The position numbers and the translations under genes were made by a program. DNA of 64,000 nt from CAYZJB01 sp964602985 (GTDB lineage Bacteria; CLD3; SB21). Each line of letters begins with the position of its first letter. Position 1 is the stretch's first letter. Below are positions 49,141 to 57,696 of the stretch, piece after piece. The stretch spans positions 1 to 64,000 of the forward strand of contig CAZRTJ010000010.1 of NCBI GenBank assembly GCA_964602985.1, in the 5' to 3' direction. A model generated the notes under the pieces. It saw only the letters and a program-made list of their open reading frames with translations, was not told the DNA's origin and made no database searches.

Positions 49141-49767
49141 TTACAATCCTCCGAGAATATCCGCCAACGCTTTCAGCCGGCCCTCCAAGTTATTCTCTTC
49201 CATCACGATGGAGATTCCCGCGATTCCCCACGCGCCCCATCGGAGGTACCGCTCCGCATTCTTCACCTGGACCCCGCCCAGCGCGAAGACCGGAATGCGC
49301 AGCGTCGCGCAGATGTTGCGAAATTCACTTTCGCCCAAGATCGAATGTCCTTCCGGCTTGGAGGTCGTCGCGGCCACCGGGCCGACCACCACAAAGTCGG
49401 CGCCTTCCGCTTCCGCCTGGATCGCTCCATTCAGCGAGTGACAGGAAACGCCGATCCATCTTCGACCGACCACGCGGCGTACCATCGATGCGGGCATGCT
49501 CGTCTCGGTCAGATGGACACCCGCGAGATCGGCGACTGCGCAGAGGTCGGCGCGATCGTTGATCAGGATCGAACACGAAGCCCGGCGCACGGAATACAAG
49601 ACGTCCAGCAGTTCACGTGCCGACAAGTCCTTCTCGCGAATCTGGAGCGCACGCAGACCCGCCTCAGCGAGTCGATGCAAATGATCGGTCCACGGAGACG
49701 TGCGCACGCACCAGCGATCCGTGATGCCGTACAGTTTAAATGGAAGGGTGTTTGACACGCCAGACAT
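49141..49767 (-). CDS. thiE: thiamine-phosphate synthase (ThiE/TenI family)
   Basis: A 208-residue TIM-barrel protein. LYGITDR, LRALQIREKDLSARELLD, ILINDRADLCAVADLAGVHL, IGVSCHSLNGAIQAEAEGADFVVVGPV and PVFALGGV are diagnostic. ThiE joins HMP-PP and thiazole phosphate; the related TenI/TenL aromatises the thiazole. The loop TSKPEGHSILG replaces the usual TxTK...G, so a TenI-like role cannot be excluded. ATG at 49767 is preferred over a TTG four codons upstream. Overlaps the 3' end of the upstream gene. Confidence 0.88.
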   Translation of the reverse strand: MSGVSNTLPFKLYGITDRWCVRTSPWTDHLHRLAEAGLRALQIREKDLSARELLDVLYSVRRASCSILINDRADLCAVADLAGVHLTETSMPASMVRRVVGRRWIGVSCHSLNGAIQAEAEGADFVVVGPVAATTSKPEGHSILGESEFRNICATLRIPVFALGGVQVKNAERYLRWGAWGIAGISIVMEENNLEGRLKALADILGGL

Positions 49768-50719
49768 AGGGTAGTCCAATCACGCCCGGGAGAAGGACGT
49801 TCAGCGCAAATAACAAAAGCGATCCATTCAGTGCGGACGCGGAAGACACGGAAAGAAGTCCAAAGAAATAGATCATCGCACTCTCACGCACCCCAATATC
49901 CATCACGGCGATGGGAAGCAGGCTCTTGGCAAACATCGCAGCAGCGGCAGCCGCGAGCGCGGGCGTCCAGGAGACCTCACTGAATGTCGCCACGCACAAC
50001 ACGGCCTGCACGTACAGAATCAACTGGAAGAGCATGCCGTATCCGACGCTGGGAAGGAAATGCTCCTTCCGAAATTGCTCCGTCGTGGATAACACATTCT
50101 CCACCCTGGTTCCAAACGGCAATTTAGAAAACAGACCCGGAGTGCGGCGAATCCACAGCCGCACCTTCTGCGGATGCAGGAGGGCCAAATATCCGATGGA
50201 CAACAGGCCGGCGCCGAAAAGTCCTCCGAGAATCCACACGACTGGCGGAAAGGAAATGTCTTGAACGACGAAATACCCCATGGCACACACGCCGAAGAAC
50301 CCCAAGGCCGCTTGCGAAAACAGCTTGTCCAGCAAGGACATCCCCGTGGCCTGACTCTTCGGAATGGACGGAATGAAAAGACCCTTGCCCAACTCGCCCA
50401 CGCGGCCCGGAGTGATCAGCCCGACCGAAAAACCGCATACGAGCGAACCCCAGATGTCATGATTCGTCGTCCGTGCATCCAGGATACGAACGAGGTACCT
50501 CCATTTCTGAAACTGAATCCATAGATTGGCGACGGCCATCAGCGACGCACCGATCAACAGGGCGGGCCGGACTTCACGAAAATCCGTTTTCCAGTCCTTC
50601 CAATCGATTCTGCCCGCGACGATCACGACCAGCCCAACGGTCAGGAGGAACTTCAACAACCGAAATATCCACTTCCACCCTCGCGATGGGGTCGACGCGG
50701 CATTCACTTCTTGAGCCAT
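49736..50719 (-). CDS. AglD2/LPG-synthetase-TM-like flippase family protein
   Basis: A 327-residue membrane protein with about eight helices, matching the UPF0104/lysylphosphatidylglycerol synthase TM region family (LIGASLMAVANLWIQFQKWRYLVRIL, GFSVGLITPGRVGELGKGLFI, SKSLLPIAVMDIGVRESA). There is no aminoacyl-transfer domain, so lipid-linked substrate flipping is more likely than lysinylation. Overlaps the EnvC-like gene by 16 nt and thiE by 32 nt. Confidence 0.87.
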   Translation of the reverse strand: MAQEVNAASTPSRGWKWIFRLLKFLLTVGLVVIVAGRIDWKDWKTDFREVRPALLIGASLMAVANLWIQFQKWRYLVRILDARTTNHDIWGSLVCGFSVGLITPGRVGELGKGLFIPSIPKSQATGMSLLDKLFSQAALGFFGVCAMGYFVVQDISFPPVVWILGGLFGAGLLSIGYLALLHPQKVRLWIRRTPGLFSKLPFGTRVENVLSTTEQFRKEHFLPSVGYGMLFQLILYVQAVLCVATFSEVSWTPALAAAAAAMFAKSLLPIAVMDIGVRESAMIYFFGLLSVSSASALNGSLLLFALNVLLPGVIGLPYVWRVKHPSI

Positions 50720-51903
50720 TTCATGGGATCCTGGGGATCGTGATCTTTGAAAATAGCGAAGTACAACAAATATCGCCCGCCTTCGCCTTCATCCACACGG
50801 CCAATGACGTCTCCCGGACTTACCAGTTGGTCGTCATTCACGAGCATCTCCGAAAGATAAGCATACACGGTATAATAGCCGCCGCCGTGATCGATCATGA
50901 TCGTATTGCCGAATCGTCGCAACCACGTCACGACCGTCACCTGACCTTTGGCCACGGCATACACGGACGCACTGGGCTGTGTCTGCAGTTCGATCCCTGG
51001 ATTCCGAGTCTTCGTTCCATGCACCGGGTGAATGTGGTCGCCGAACTTCTTGAACAACCGGCCGCTTGCGGGATAGGGCAGCTGGCCTTTGTAGAGATGA
51101 AAAGACGACTTTTCCACAAACGTCGGCCGTTTTTCAATGACGGTCGTTCCGGCAGCCTTGGCCTCCTTCGCACGCTTCTCGGCTTCTTTGCGTTTCTTCT
51201 CCAATTCAACGATCAGCGACCGCATGGTTTCCAGATCTTCTCGTTTCTGGTCAATCATCGAAGCGAGGAGTTTCTTATCCTTTGTAATGGCCTGCAGCGA
51301 CGCCTGCCGCTTCACGACCTCTCCATCGAGCTTGACCTTCTCAGACTGCTTTTCGGCGATCACTTTCTTGAGATACTCGAATTCTTTCTGCACGCCCACC
51401 TTGCGCGTCTCGATGTCTTTCTTCTTCTGACGGAGCAGAGCCAGGTCCTTCCGGTCTTGATCCCGAATCAACCGAAGATATTTTACCCGCGCATAGGCTT
51501 GTCCGAAAGACTGGGAGGTCAGCACCAAGGCCAGCGGATCTTCGTCCCGGTGTTTATACATCTGCAGCAATCGCCGCTCGATCAGTCGCTGCAGCGTCAC
51601 GATTTCCCCTTCGGTCTTGATCAACTGCCGCTGGAGCAAGGCGATATTCTGTTCCGACATCTTTCGCCCAATCTCCAGCTCGCCGGTCAATTTCTGCAGC
51701 AATGCGATCCGTCGACCCGTGTCATTGAGTCGCTCGAGCTCGCCGCGTTCTTTTTTTGTTTGTGACCGCATCTGTGATTCGTATTGCGCTATTTCCTCGC
51801 GCACTTTGGACAGCTTTCGCTGATGCTCCTTGATGGATTGCGCATAGTCTTGGGCAACGCAGGGCAGCGTCCACGCGAACAAGAGCAGGATTCCTTTACG
51901 CAT
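50704..51903 (-). CDS. EnvC-like murein hydrolase activator, degenerate LytM
   Basis: A 399-residue exported protein. After a signal ending CVA|Q come about 230 residues of coiled coil (SIKEHQRKLSKVREEIAQYESQMRS and beyond), then a LytM fold (GQLPYPASGRLFKKFGDHIHPVHGTKTRNPGIELQT). The zinc ligands are lost: HxxxD is replaced by NPGIE and the last HxH by YFA. Such EnvC-type proteins do not cut peptidoglycan but activate amidases, often under FtsEX control. Neither partner is encoded here. Overlaps the radical SAM gene by 8 nt. Confidence 0.9.
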   Translation of the reverse strand: MRKGILLLFAWTLPCVAQDYAQSIKEHQRKLSKVREEIAQYESQMRSQTKKERGELERLNDTGRRIALLQKLTGELEIGRKMSEQNIALLQRQLIKTEGEIVTLQRLIERRLLQMYKHRDEDPLALVLTSQSFGQAYARVKYLRLIRDQDRKDLALLRQKKKDIETRKVGVQKEFEYLKKVIAEKQSEKVKLDGEVVKRQASLQAITKDKKLLASMIDQKREDLETMRSLIVELEKKRKEAEKRAKEAKAAGTTVIEKRPTFVEKSSFHLYKGQLPYPASGRLFKKFGDHIHPVHGTKTRNPGIELQTQPSASVYAVAKGQVTVVTWLRRFGNTIMIDHGGGYYTVYAYLSEMLVNDDQLVSPGDVIGRVDEGEGGRYLLYFAIFKDHDPQDPMKWLKK

Positions 51904-53239
51904 AGACACTGTAATCCGACGTAGCCTCCTCATCCAGGAGTCGATTGCCGTTCACGGCCATGCGCTTGAGAGCCTCGAACCGCTCGGCGGGAAAATCCGG
52001 ACGACGCAGAGGGAAGACAGACTTGTTCGTCAGGAGGGGCTCATCCGTGGGAAATCCATAACGATGAACGCTCTCGCGCCAGTCGGGCGTGCCGGGGATC
52101 GGGGAGTACGACGACAAACTGACACGCGCGCCGAGATCGTGGACGAAACCGATGCTGTCCTCCACTTCTTCAGGGCGCTGATCGGGAAGACCCATGATGA
52201 GATACACGGTCACGTCCCCACGAGGAAATCCCGCCGCTTCCAGATTGCACAGCGCGCGTTCCAGATCCGAGTCCGTCACCTTGCGCAGGGCCTTCTGTCG
52301 TTCCGCGTTCTTCGTTTCGTAACTGAGGCGGACGGTGCGAAATCCTGCGCCCACCATCAGATGCGCCATCTCCTCATCCAGCAGTCTGGCAAAGAGCCCG
52401 TTGGGCGTGTGAAAATTCAATCCCGACTTCTGGAAATGACGGAGAATGACTTTGATGTGGCGTTCTGCATGCACAAAAAGCGCATCGTCATAAAACGTGA
52501 TATGGCGAATGCCGGCGGCGGCATACGCCTCGATTTCCGCAATCACATCTTCGGGGCGGCGTCGCCGAAAATCGGCCGAGAACTCGTGGGTCGCGCAAAA
52601 CGAGCAAGCGTAGGGACACCCCTGTGTGGTGCGAATCGCGACATAATCCAAGTGTGGATACAAATCATAGGCTGGCCAGACTTCCCGCGATATCTTCGAT
52701 CCCAGCCACTCCAGAATCATCGGCTCGCCCTCCCCTACGACGATCCGATCCGCTCCGGAATGTTTCGCCGCATGTTCGGGAAACAGCGTGGCGTAGATGC
52801 CGCCCAGCCAGATGGGTATGCCCCCGAATACTTGCCGACACATTTGGATGGTCTCGTGAACGCCGGGATACCAGTACGTCATGCCGCTGGTCACGAGAAT
52901 CAGGTCCGGCGGCCGTGAAATGGATTCGATTTCGGATTGCAGGATGTCCGGAGGCATCCCATAGCGAGAATACCGACGGGGCACCGGACCCAGCGCTCGG
53001 GGAGTGTCCACCGTGACTTTGTGATAGTGCCCATCGCCAAAGGGTCTCGATCGGGCCGGACCGAATCGTTTGCGCACTGCAGGATGGTGACGATCCATCG
53101 CATCGATCAGATGCACCTCTGCTCCATGGGAACGTAGCAAGCCGCCCAACAGGAGAAGACCCAGCGGTTTTGACCATAGATCGTACGCCGCAAAGTCATA
53201 AATGTACGGATTGATCAGCAGCACGCGTTGACTGCGCAT
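51896..53239 (-). CDS. B12-binding-type radical SAM protein
   Basis: A 447-residue enzyme. Residues 1-190 resemble a cobalamin-binding Rossmann domain (VLLINPYIYDFAAYDLWSKPLGLLLLGGLLRSHGAEVHLID). The radical SAM barrel starts with IRTTQGCPYACSFCATHEF, whose three Cys hold the 4Fe-4S cluster, followed by HITFYDDALFV and YLIMGLPDQRPEEVEDSI. Substrate unknown. First gene of the six-gene minus-strand run; its -35 lies in the last bases of panD. No Shine-Dalgarno site. Confidence 0.9.
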   Translation of the reverse strand: MRSQRVLLINPYIYDFAAYDLWSKPLGLLLLGGLLRSHGAEVHLIDAMDRHHPAVRKRFGPARSRPFGDGHYHKVTVDTPRALGPVPRRYSRYGMPPDILQSEIESISRPPDLILVTSGMTYWYPGVHETIQMCRQVFGGIPIWLGGIYATLFPEHAAKHSGADRIVVGEGEPMILEWLGSKISREVWPAYDLYPHLDYVAIRTTQGCPYACSFCATHEFSADFRRRRPEDVIAEIEAYAAAGIRHITFYDDALFVHAERHIKVILRHFQKSGLNFHTPNGLFARLLDEEMAHLMVGAGFRTVRLSYETKNAERQKALRKVTDSDLERALCNLEAAGFPRGDVTVYLIMGLPDQRPEEVEDSIGFVHDLGARVSLSSYSPIPGTPDWRESVHRYGFPTDEPLLTNKSVFPLRRPDFPAERFEALKRMAVNGNRLLDEEATSDYSVYA

Positions 53240-53246
53240 GGGGGAG

Positions 53247-53275
53247 AATGTAGCGAACCGGTTTCGAAAAGTCAG
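53247..53275 (-). promoter_or_regulatory. promoter of the radical SAM operon, predicted leaderless
   Basis: CTGACT (53270-53275), 17-nt spacer, TACATT (53247-53252), then 7 nt to the ATG. Its -35 overlaps the panD stop codon. Confidence 0.45.
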
Positions 53276-53661
53276 GCGGAAAGAGTGTCGTTGTGCGAGG
53301 GCGCTTCGTGGGAGTCAATTACTTCGTTGTTGCCGTTGAGTAGAATGACGATCGGACGGAAGCTTCGGGCTTCCTCCTCATCCATCAGACCATACGAAAT
53401 GATCGAGATCACATCACCGGGCATGGCCAGGCGTGCGGCAGGGCCGTTCAGACCGACGACACGCGAACCGCGTTTCCCGGCGATGGTGTACGTTTCCAGA
53501 CGAGCGCCGTTGTTGGCATTGACAATCTGCACACGCTCATTGTGGTACATCCCCACCTGGTCCATCAAGTCCTGATCGATGGTGATGCTGCCGTGGTAGT
53601 TCAGATCCAGTTGCGTCACGCGTGCGCGGTGGATCTTCCCTTTAAAAATCGTTCGCCACAT
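53272..53661 (-). CDS. panD: aspartate 1-decarboxylase proenzyme
   Basis: A 129-residue PanD making beta-alanine for pantothenate/CoA. MWRTIFKGKIHRARVTQLDLNYHGSITID is diagnostic; the chain self-cleaves between Gly24 and Ser25 to create the pyruvoyl group. GVNGPAARL-like (GLNGPAARLAMPGDVISIISYG) follows. Full length. panB/panC are not in the window. No ribosome site is present; the promoter abuts the gene. Confidence 0.97.
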   Translation of the reverse strand: MWRTIFKGKIHRARVTQLDLNYHGSITIDQDLMDQVGMYHNERVQIVNANNGARLETYTIAGKRGSRVVGLNGPAARLAMPGDVISIISYGLMDEEEARSFRPIVILLNGNNEVIDSHEAPSHNDTLSA

Positions 53662-53670
53662 AAGGGCGCT

Positions 53671-53699
53671 AATATAATAGCCCGACACAATTTTGCCAA
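53671..53699 (-). promoter_or_regulatory. promoter of panD, predicted leaderless
   Basis: TTGGCA (53694-53699), 17-nt spacer, TATATT (53671-53676), then 9 nt to the ATG. Confidence 0.6.
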
Positions 53700-53800
53700 T
53701 GGTTTGTTTCCCACTCCCCCGCGGCCATTCGGAGCGAGAGCGCGACGCGGGAAGTCCGGCGCAATTCACAGTCCAACGAGGCTTCGAATCACGAAAACGG

Positions 53801-53829
53801 TTGAATCTTCCGATCCTTGCGCGTAATTT
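53801..53829 (+). promoter_or_regulatory. promoter of the YiiX-like gene, predicted leaderless
   Basis: TTGAAT (53801-53806), 17-nt spacer, TAATTT (53824-53829), then 5 nt to the ATG at 53835. This placement rules out the TTG at 53817 as a start. Confidence 0.55.
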
Positions 53830-53834
53830 TTTTC

Positions 53835-54512
53835 ATGCCAGATTTTACTGTCCTCAATCCGTGGACTTGGATCCAAAAACGGGTCGCCCGAATACTTGCC
53901 GAGCGGCTCAACCGTGACATCCCCAATTACATGATCCGCACACGAAACAACATGACCAATCTGAAGAACGTACTGCAGTGTGGGGACGTCATCCTCGTCG
54001 AAGGGAACAAATTGGTCAGTCGCGTCATCATGGCGGTGACCCATTCGACGTGGAGTCATTGTGCAATGTATGTGGGCGAGGGAAACATGATCGACCCTCT
54101 GCCGTCTACCGGTACGGTCATTAGCAAAGTCGATGTCCTCAAGGATTTGAACATCCGCGTATGCCGACCCATGGACTTGCCCGAGGAACAGCGGGTGAAG
54201 GTCTGCCAATTTGCACTGTCGCATCTTGGCCGACGGTATGATCATATCAATGTGAGCAACATCCTCTTCTCCTACTTTCGACGCAATCGCGATCACGCGC
54301 TATTTCTCGGAGACATTTCCCAATCGAGCGAGGTGTGTTCCGGTCTGATCGCCGAAGCATACAACCAAATCGGTTTCACGATCCTGGAGGGGGTGAATTT
54401 CTCCCAGATTGTCCCCGGGGATTTTGACCTCAGTCCCAACTTTGAAGTTGTAAAGTTCAATCGTCCTCGCACGAAGGAAATCGCCACGGTTTGGGAAAAT
54501 ACAACTCTGTAG
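53835..54512 (+). CDS. YiiX/YebB-like permuted NlpC/P60 (papain-fold) hydrolase
   Basis: A 225-residue protein. In the circularly permuted NlpC/P60 order, the His motif comes first (THSTWSHCAMYVGEG) and the Cys motif later (SSEVCSGLIAEAYNQIG), after QCGDVILVEGN. YiiX-like enzymes may act on peptidoglycan, lipids or amides; the substrate here is unknown. There is no clear signal peptide. Followed by the PhoD-like gene after 27 nt, probably co-transcribed. Confidence 0.85.
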   Translation: MPDFTVLNPWTWIQKRVARILAERLNRDIPNYMIRTRNNMTNLKNVLQCGDVILVEGNKLVSRVIMAVTHSTWSHCAMYVGEGNMIDPLPSTGTVISKVDVLKDLNIRVCRPMDLPEEQRVKVCQFALSHLGRRYDHINVSNILFSYFRRNRDHALFLGDISQSSEVCSGLIAEAYNQIGFTILEGVNFSQIVPGDFDLSPNFEVVKFNRPRTKEIATVWENTTL

Positions 54513-54539
54513 GGAGTCCCCGCGCGTGAGTACGTGGGT

Positions 54540-55559
54540 ATGAAAAAATGGTTGGCGTTGGGACTCGGAGCGATCGCCGCGTTTTTCATCTACAGAAGTA
54601 TTTTCCTTCCGCAGCCTTTCGATGGCAACTTGCCGAACCCTCCCCCACTGCCCGACAAGAAATCGTCGACATTTCGAATTGCCTTCGGTTCCTGTTCCCG
54701 CCAGGATGAACCCCAGCCTCTGTGGCCGGTGATCCGGCAGAGCAGTCCCAACCTTTGGATCTGGCTCGGTGACAATATCTACGCGGACACGGACGACATG
54801 GAGAAGATGCGCGCGATGTACGATCGGGCCAAGAATCAGCCGGAGTACCAGAAATTGATCCGGTCTACCCGTGTGATCGGTACCTGGGATGACCACGATT
54901 ACGGTGCGGACAATGCTGACGCCCGCTTCCCAAAAAAGGAAGAAAGTCAGCAACTGCTTCTGGATTTTCTCAGCGAACCGGCCGACTCGCCTCGCCGAAA
55001 TCAAAAGGGCGTGTACTCGGACTACTGGTACGAACGAGAGGGATTTCGTATCCACATACTTCTTCTCGATACGCGCAGTCATCGTACGGAAGCAGACATG
55101 CTGGGAGAAGAGCAATGGCGGTGGCTGGAAAGCCGCCTCTTGGAAACCGCCGATGTGACTTTCCTTGGTTCGAGCACGCAGGTCGTACGTGACAATTACT
55201 GGAAACAAAAGTGGGGAGACATTCCCGCCGCCAAGAAGCGCCTTCTTCGAACCGTCGCCGCTTGCCGCAATGTGATTCTGATCAGCGGGGATCGCCATCA
55301 CGGGGAATTGTCGCGTTGGGATGATCCGGCCCTGCCGGCCGGGCTGTTCGAACTGACCTCCAGTGGGATGACACATTACAAGAATCATCTGTGGTATTGG
55401 AGCGGACAAGAAAGAAACGATCATCGACTGGGGTACGCGTATGGCTATCTTAATTTCGGAGTCGTGGATGTCGATGTCGTGTCCCGCCGTGTGGATCTGT
55501 ACATCGTCGATGCGGACGGCCGGGTCCGGATCTCCCAACGAATGGCCCTGAGTCCGTAG
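54540..55559 (+). CDS. PhoD-like alkaline phosphatase/phosphodiesterase
   Basis: A 339-residue enzyme with an N-terminal membrane anchor or signal (WLALGLGAIAAFFIYRSIF). The metallophosphatase motifs are clear: FGSCSRQ, WLGDNIYAD, GTWDDHDYGADNAD and ISGDRHHGE. This subgroup often carries one catalytic Fe/Ca centre and cleaves phosphodiesters at the cell surface. Substrate unknown. A GTG two codons upstream is the alternative start. Confidence 0.9.
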   Translation: MKKWLALGLGAIAAFFIYRSIFLPQPFDGNLPNPPPLPDKKSSTFRIAFGSCSRQDEPQPLWPVIRQSSPNLWIWLGDNIYADTDDMEKMRAMYDRAKNQPEYQKLIRSTRVIGTWDDHDYGADNADARFPKKEESQQLLLDFLSEPADSPRRNQKGVYSDYWYEREGFRIHILLLDTRSHRTEADMLGEEQWRWLESRLLETADVTFLGSSTQVVRDNYWKQKWGDIPAAKKRLLRTVAACRNVILISGDRHHGELSRWDDPALPAGLFELTSSGMTHYKNHLWYWSGQERNDHRLGYAYGYLNFGVVDVDVVSRRVDLYIVDADGRVRISQRMALSP

Positions 55560-55577
55560 CTCTCCGGATCGCCCGAG

Positions 55578-56672
55578 TCAGAGACTCTTTCTTCGATTGC
55601 GCAGATAGTCGACGAGAATGTACTGCCCGAGATTGTTGAGGCTGGAATAGAATGCGCGTCCTTTGTTGGCCTGTGTCAGGTTCTCAATGAACTGCGCCAA
55701 ATACGGATCGTCTGTGATCATGAAGGTCGAGATCGTCACCTGCTCTTTGCGGCACTGGATCGCCTCGTTCAACGTCTGATTGACAATCCGGCGATCCAAC
55801 CCATACGGGTTCTTGTACAGCCGACCTTCCACCCACATGCAGGACGGCTTGCCGTCCGTGATCATGAACACCTGCTTATTCCGATTGCGCCTTTTGCGCA
55901 GCAGCTGTCGCGCCAGTCGCAGCCCTTCCTTCGTATTCGTATGATAGGGCCCGACCTGAAGATACGGTATGTCTTCCACGTCGATCACCTGAGCGTCGTC
56001 GCCAAACGTGATCACGTCGAGACTGTCCTTTGGATACCGCGTTTGAATCAGCTCGGTCAGCGCCATCGCAACCTTCTTGGCCGGAGTGATGCGATCTTCC
56101 CCGTACAAGATCATGCTGTGGCTGATGTCGATCGCCAGTACGGTCGCACAGCTCGTCACATGCTCGGTTTCATACACCTCAAAGTCTTCCTCTTCGAGAC
56201 GGATGTCCTCGTCCGGGCTTCTGCGCATCGCGTTTCGGATGGTCGATACAAAGTCGATATTGGACGGTGGATCGCCAAATTGATACTTGCGCGTCTCACT
56301 GAGACGTTCGATCCCCTTGCCGGTATGCGGCGTATCGTGCAAACCGGTCGGCGATTTCTTCAGGGAATTAAAGATCTCATCCAGGGAATCCTGTCGGATT
56401 CGTTTTTCTCCTTTGGGAGTCAGAACGACAGTCCCTTCCTCGGATCGATCGGCGATCAGCCCCTCTTCCTTCAGACGCCGGACAAAATCATCGAATCCCA
56501 TCTCCTCCGAAAACATATGGAACTGTTTGTCCAACTCCGTCATCCAATGAAGCGCTTCGTCCACATCGCCATTGGTGTGCAGAAGAAGTTGCGTAAACAG
56601 CTTCATCAGATCGTCGAATTTCATGTTCTGACGAATCAGGTCGTCGCGCCACTCGGAATATCGGAATTCCAC
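55578..56672 (-). CDS. VWA-domain protein (CoxE/YwmD-like)
   Basis: A 364-residue cytosolic protein. Residues 1-150 are helical; residues 175-350 form a von Willebrand A domain with MIDAS residues (VLAIDISHSM, i.e. DxSxS; later TDGKPS). These proteins usually work with a MoxR-type AAA ATPase in metal insertion or complex assembly. No MoxR gene is adjacent in the window. The start is GTG with AAAGG 8 nt upstream. Confidence 0.88.
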   Translation of the reverse strand: MEFRYSEWRDDLIRQNMKFDDLMKLFTQLLLHTNGDVDEALHWMTELDKQFHMFSEEMGFDDFVRRLKEEGLIADRSEEGTVVLTPKGEKRIRQDSLDEIFNSLKKSPTGLHDTPHTGKGIERLSETRKYQFGDPPSNIDFVSTIRNAMRRSPDEDIRLEEEDFEVYETEHVTSCATVLAIDISHSMILYGEDRITPAKKVAMALTELIQTRYPKDSLDVITFGDDAQVIDVEDIPYLQVGPYHTNTKEGLRLARQLLRKRRNRNKQVFMITDGKPSCMWVEGRLYKNPYGLDRRIVNQTLNEAIQCRKEQVTISTFMITDDPYLAQFIENLTQANKGRAFYSSLNNLGQYILVDYLRNRRKSL

Positions 56673-56697
56673 AAACAGCCTTTCTCAAAGTCGCAGC

Positions 56698-56726
56698 AAT
56701 ATAGGCTTTGCCGTCGATCCGCACAA
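56698..56726 (-). promoter_or_regulatory. promoter of the VWA gene
   Basis: TTGTGC (56721-56726), 17-nt spacer, TATATT (56698-56703); leader of about 20 nt with an AAAGG site before GTG. Confidence 0.6.
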
Positions 56727-56784
56727 TGCCACACGGCAGAGCGGCGGGAACCCGGACGACAGGAACGTGAAAGAGCAGGAATAC

Positions 56785-56816
56785 AGAACGCCGCCCAAAT
56801 CACCGGGCGGCGTTCT
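56785..56816. terminator. GC-rich hairpin terminator
   Basis: AGAACGCCGCCC and GGGCGGCGTTCT form a perfect 12-bp stem with an 8-nt loop, starting 17 nt after the stop of the 93-residue gene. The T-run is weak, so termination may be partial. Confidence 0.7.
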
Positions 56817-56833
56817 CCAGTGATCGAATGTCC

Positions 56834-57115
56834 TCAGTACGAAGGAAAATACCTCTTGAAGAGAATATCCGTCAAGCCAGTCGCTTCCTTGGAATCTCCA
56901 GAGATGTTTCGCTTTTTAAATTCGTCATCCACAACGTCCAGCACCTCTTTCCAGCTTTGCAGCGGGTCGATTCTGGATAGGAATTGTTTGAAGTCACCCT
57001 CATTTCCACGAAAGAGTTTCTTCACGGCTTTGTTTCGCTTTTCCAACCAAATGTTGTCCATCTGAAAGAGGTCTTCGCAGGAAACGAGTTCGCGCGTCGA
57101 TTCGGCGGATTGCAT
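56834..57115 (-). CDS. 93-residue hypothetical protein
   Basis: A small charged, mostly helical cytosolic protein (NIWLEKRNKAVKKLF, SWKEVLDVVDDEFKKRN, ILFKRYFPSY). No domain recognised. AAGGA lies 8 nt before the ATG. It follows the 33-residue membrane peptide gene by 11 nt and ends at a strong hairpin, so the two form a small operon. Confidence 0.72.
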   Translation of the reverse strand: MQSAESTRELVSCEDLFQMDNIWLEKRNKAVKKLFRGNEGDFKQFLSRIDPLQSWKEVLDVVDDEFKKRNISGDSKEATGLTDILFKRYFPSY

Positions 57116-57126
57116 GGGTATGATCC

Positions 57127-57228
57127 TTATGATGATTTCTTGTTACTGGATTTGATAATCAGGTGTACAAAGACACCGACAATTGCGACCATCACGACGA
57201 GGGCCGCAACAGAGGTTGCAGTATCCAT
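57127..57228 (-). CDS. 33-residue single-span membrane peptide
   Basis: An ATG after a strong GCAGGAGG site opens 33 codons: a short N-terminus, a 20-residue hydrophobic helix (VAALVVMVAIVGVFVHLII), then a basic tail KSSNKKSS. It looks like a single-pass inner-membrane small protein. The ribosome site overlaps a hairpin (CCTGC-AAAG-GCAGG) that could limit translation. Directly upstream of the 93-residue gene. Function unknown. Confidence 0.7.
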   Translation of the reverse strand: MDTATSVAALVVMVAIVGVFVHLIIKSSNKKSS

Positions 57229-57287
57229 CGAGCCTCCTGCCTTTGCAGGTTGAGTGTTATTCGAATGAATGTTAGGAGAACGACGAC

Positions 57288-57647
57288 TTAGCGTCGAGGC
57301 GGGGCACGGAAGGCAGTGGAGATCGCGATCACCCCGGATTGAATTCGCTTCAGATCCGGAAGGCTTTCGACCTGCCCTTGTCGCGATCGACTCACCGCCC
57401 AGTTGGCGGGGGGAATGAGCTTGGTCTTATGAACGTGAACCGGAACCTCCGGGTCTTCACGAACGGAAATCAGAAAGAAGTACTGCGACGACGATTCAGA
57501 CGAACGACAGGCCTCCGATTCAGACACCGGAACGCGTGTCGATTCCTCAGCCGCCGCACTGGCGATCGGGACGATCCAGGCAACCTGAAGAGCCAGGAGA
57601 AACCGAAGGGTTGATGCTTTCACAAGAGGAAGATACCCATCCGACAC
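57288..57647 (-). CDS. exported hypothetical protein, 119 residues
   Basis: An N-terminal hydrophobic stretch (FLLALQVAWIVPIASAAA) reads as a signal peptide; the mature part is short and polar with no recognised domain. The start is uncertain: ATG gives a long N-region, while GTG eight codons in gives a more normal signal. No clear ribosome site. Keep as tentative. Confidence 0.5.
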   Translation of the reverse strand: MSDGYLPLVKASTLRFLLALQVAWIVPIASAAAEESTRVPVSESEACRSSESSSQYFFLISVREDPEVPVHVHKTKLIPPANWAVSRSRQGQVESLPDLKRIQSGVIAISTAFRAPPRR

Positions 57648-57696
57648 CGGGTTGTCAACGGTGTCCTCACAAAAACAATTGAAGAAGGCTTGGAGG

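Noticed and set aside
54300..55538. 412-codon open frame opposite the PhoD-like and YiiX-like genes
   Set aside because: Spans two confident genes on the plus strand; no motif or start signal.
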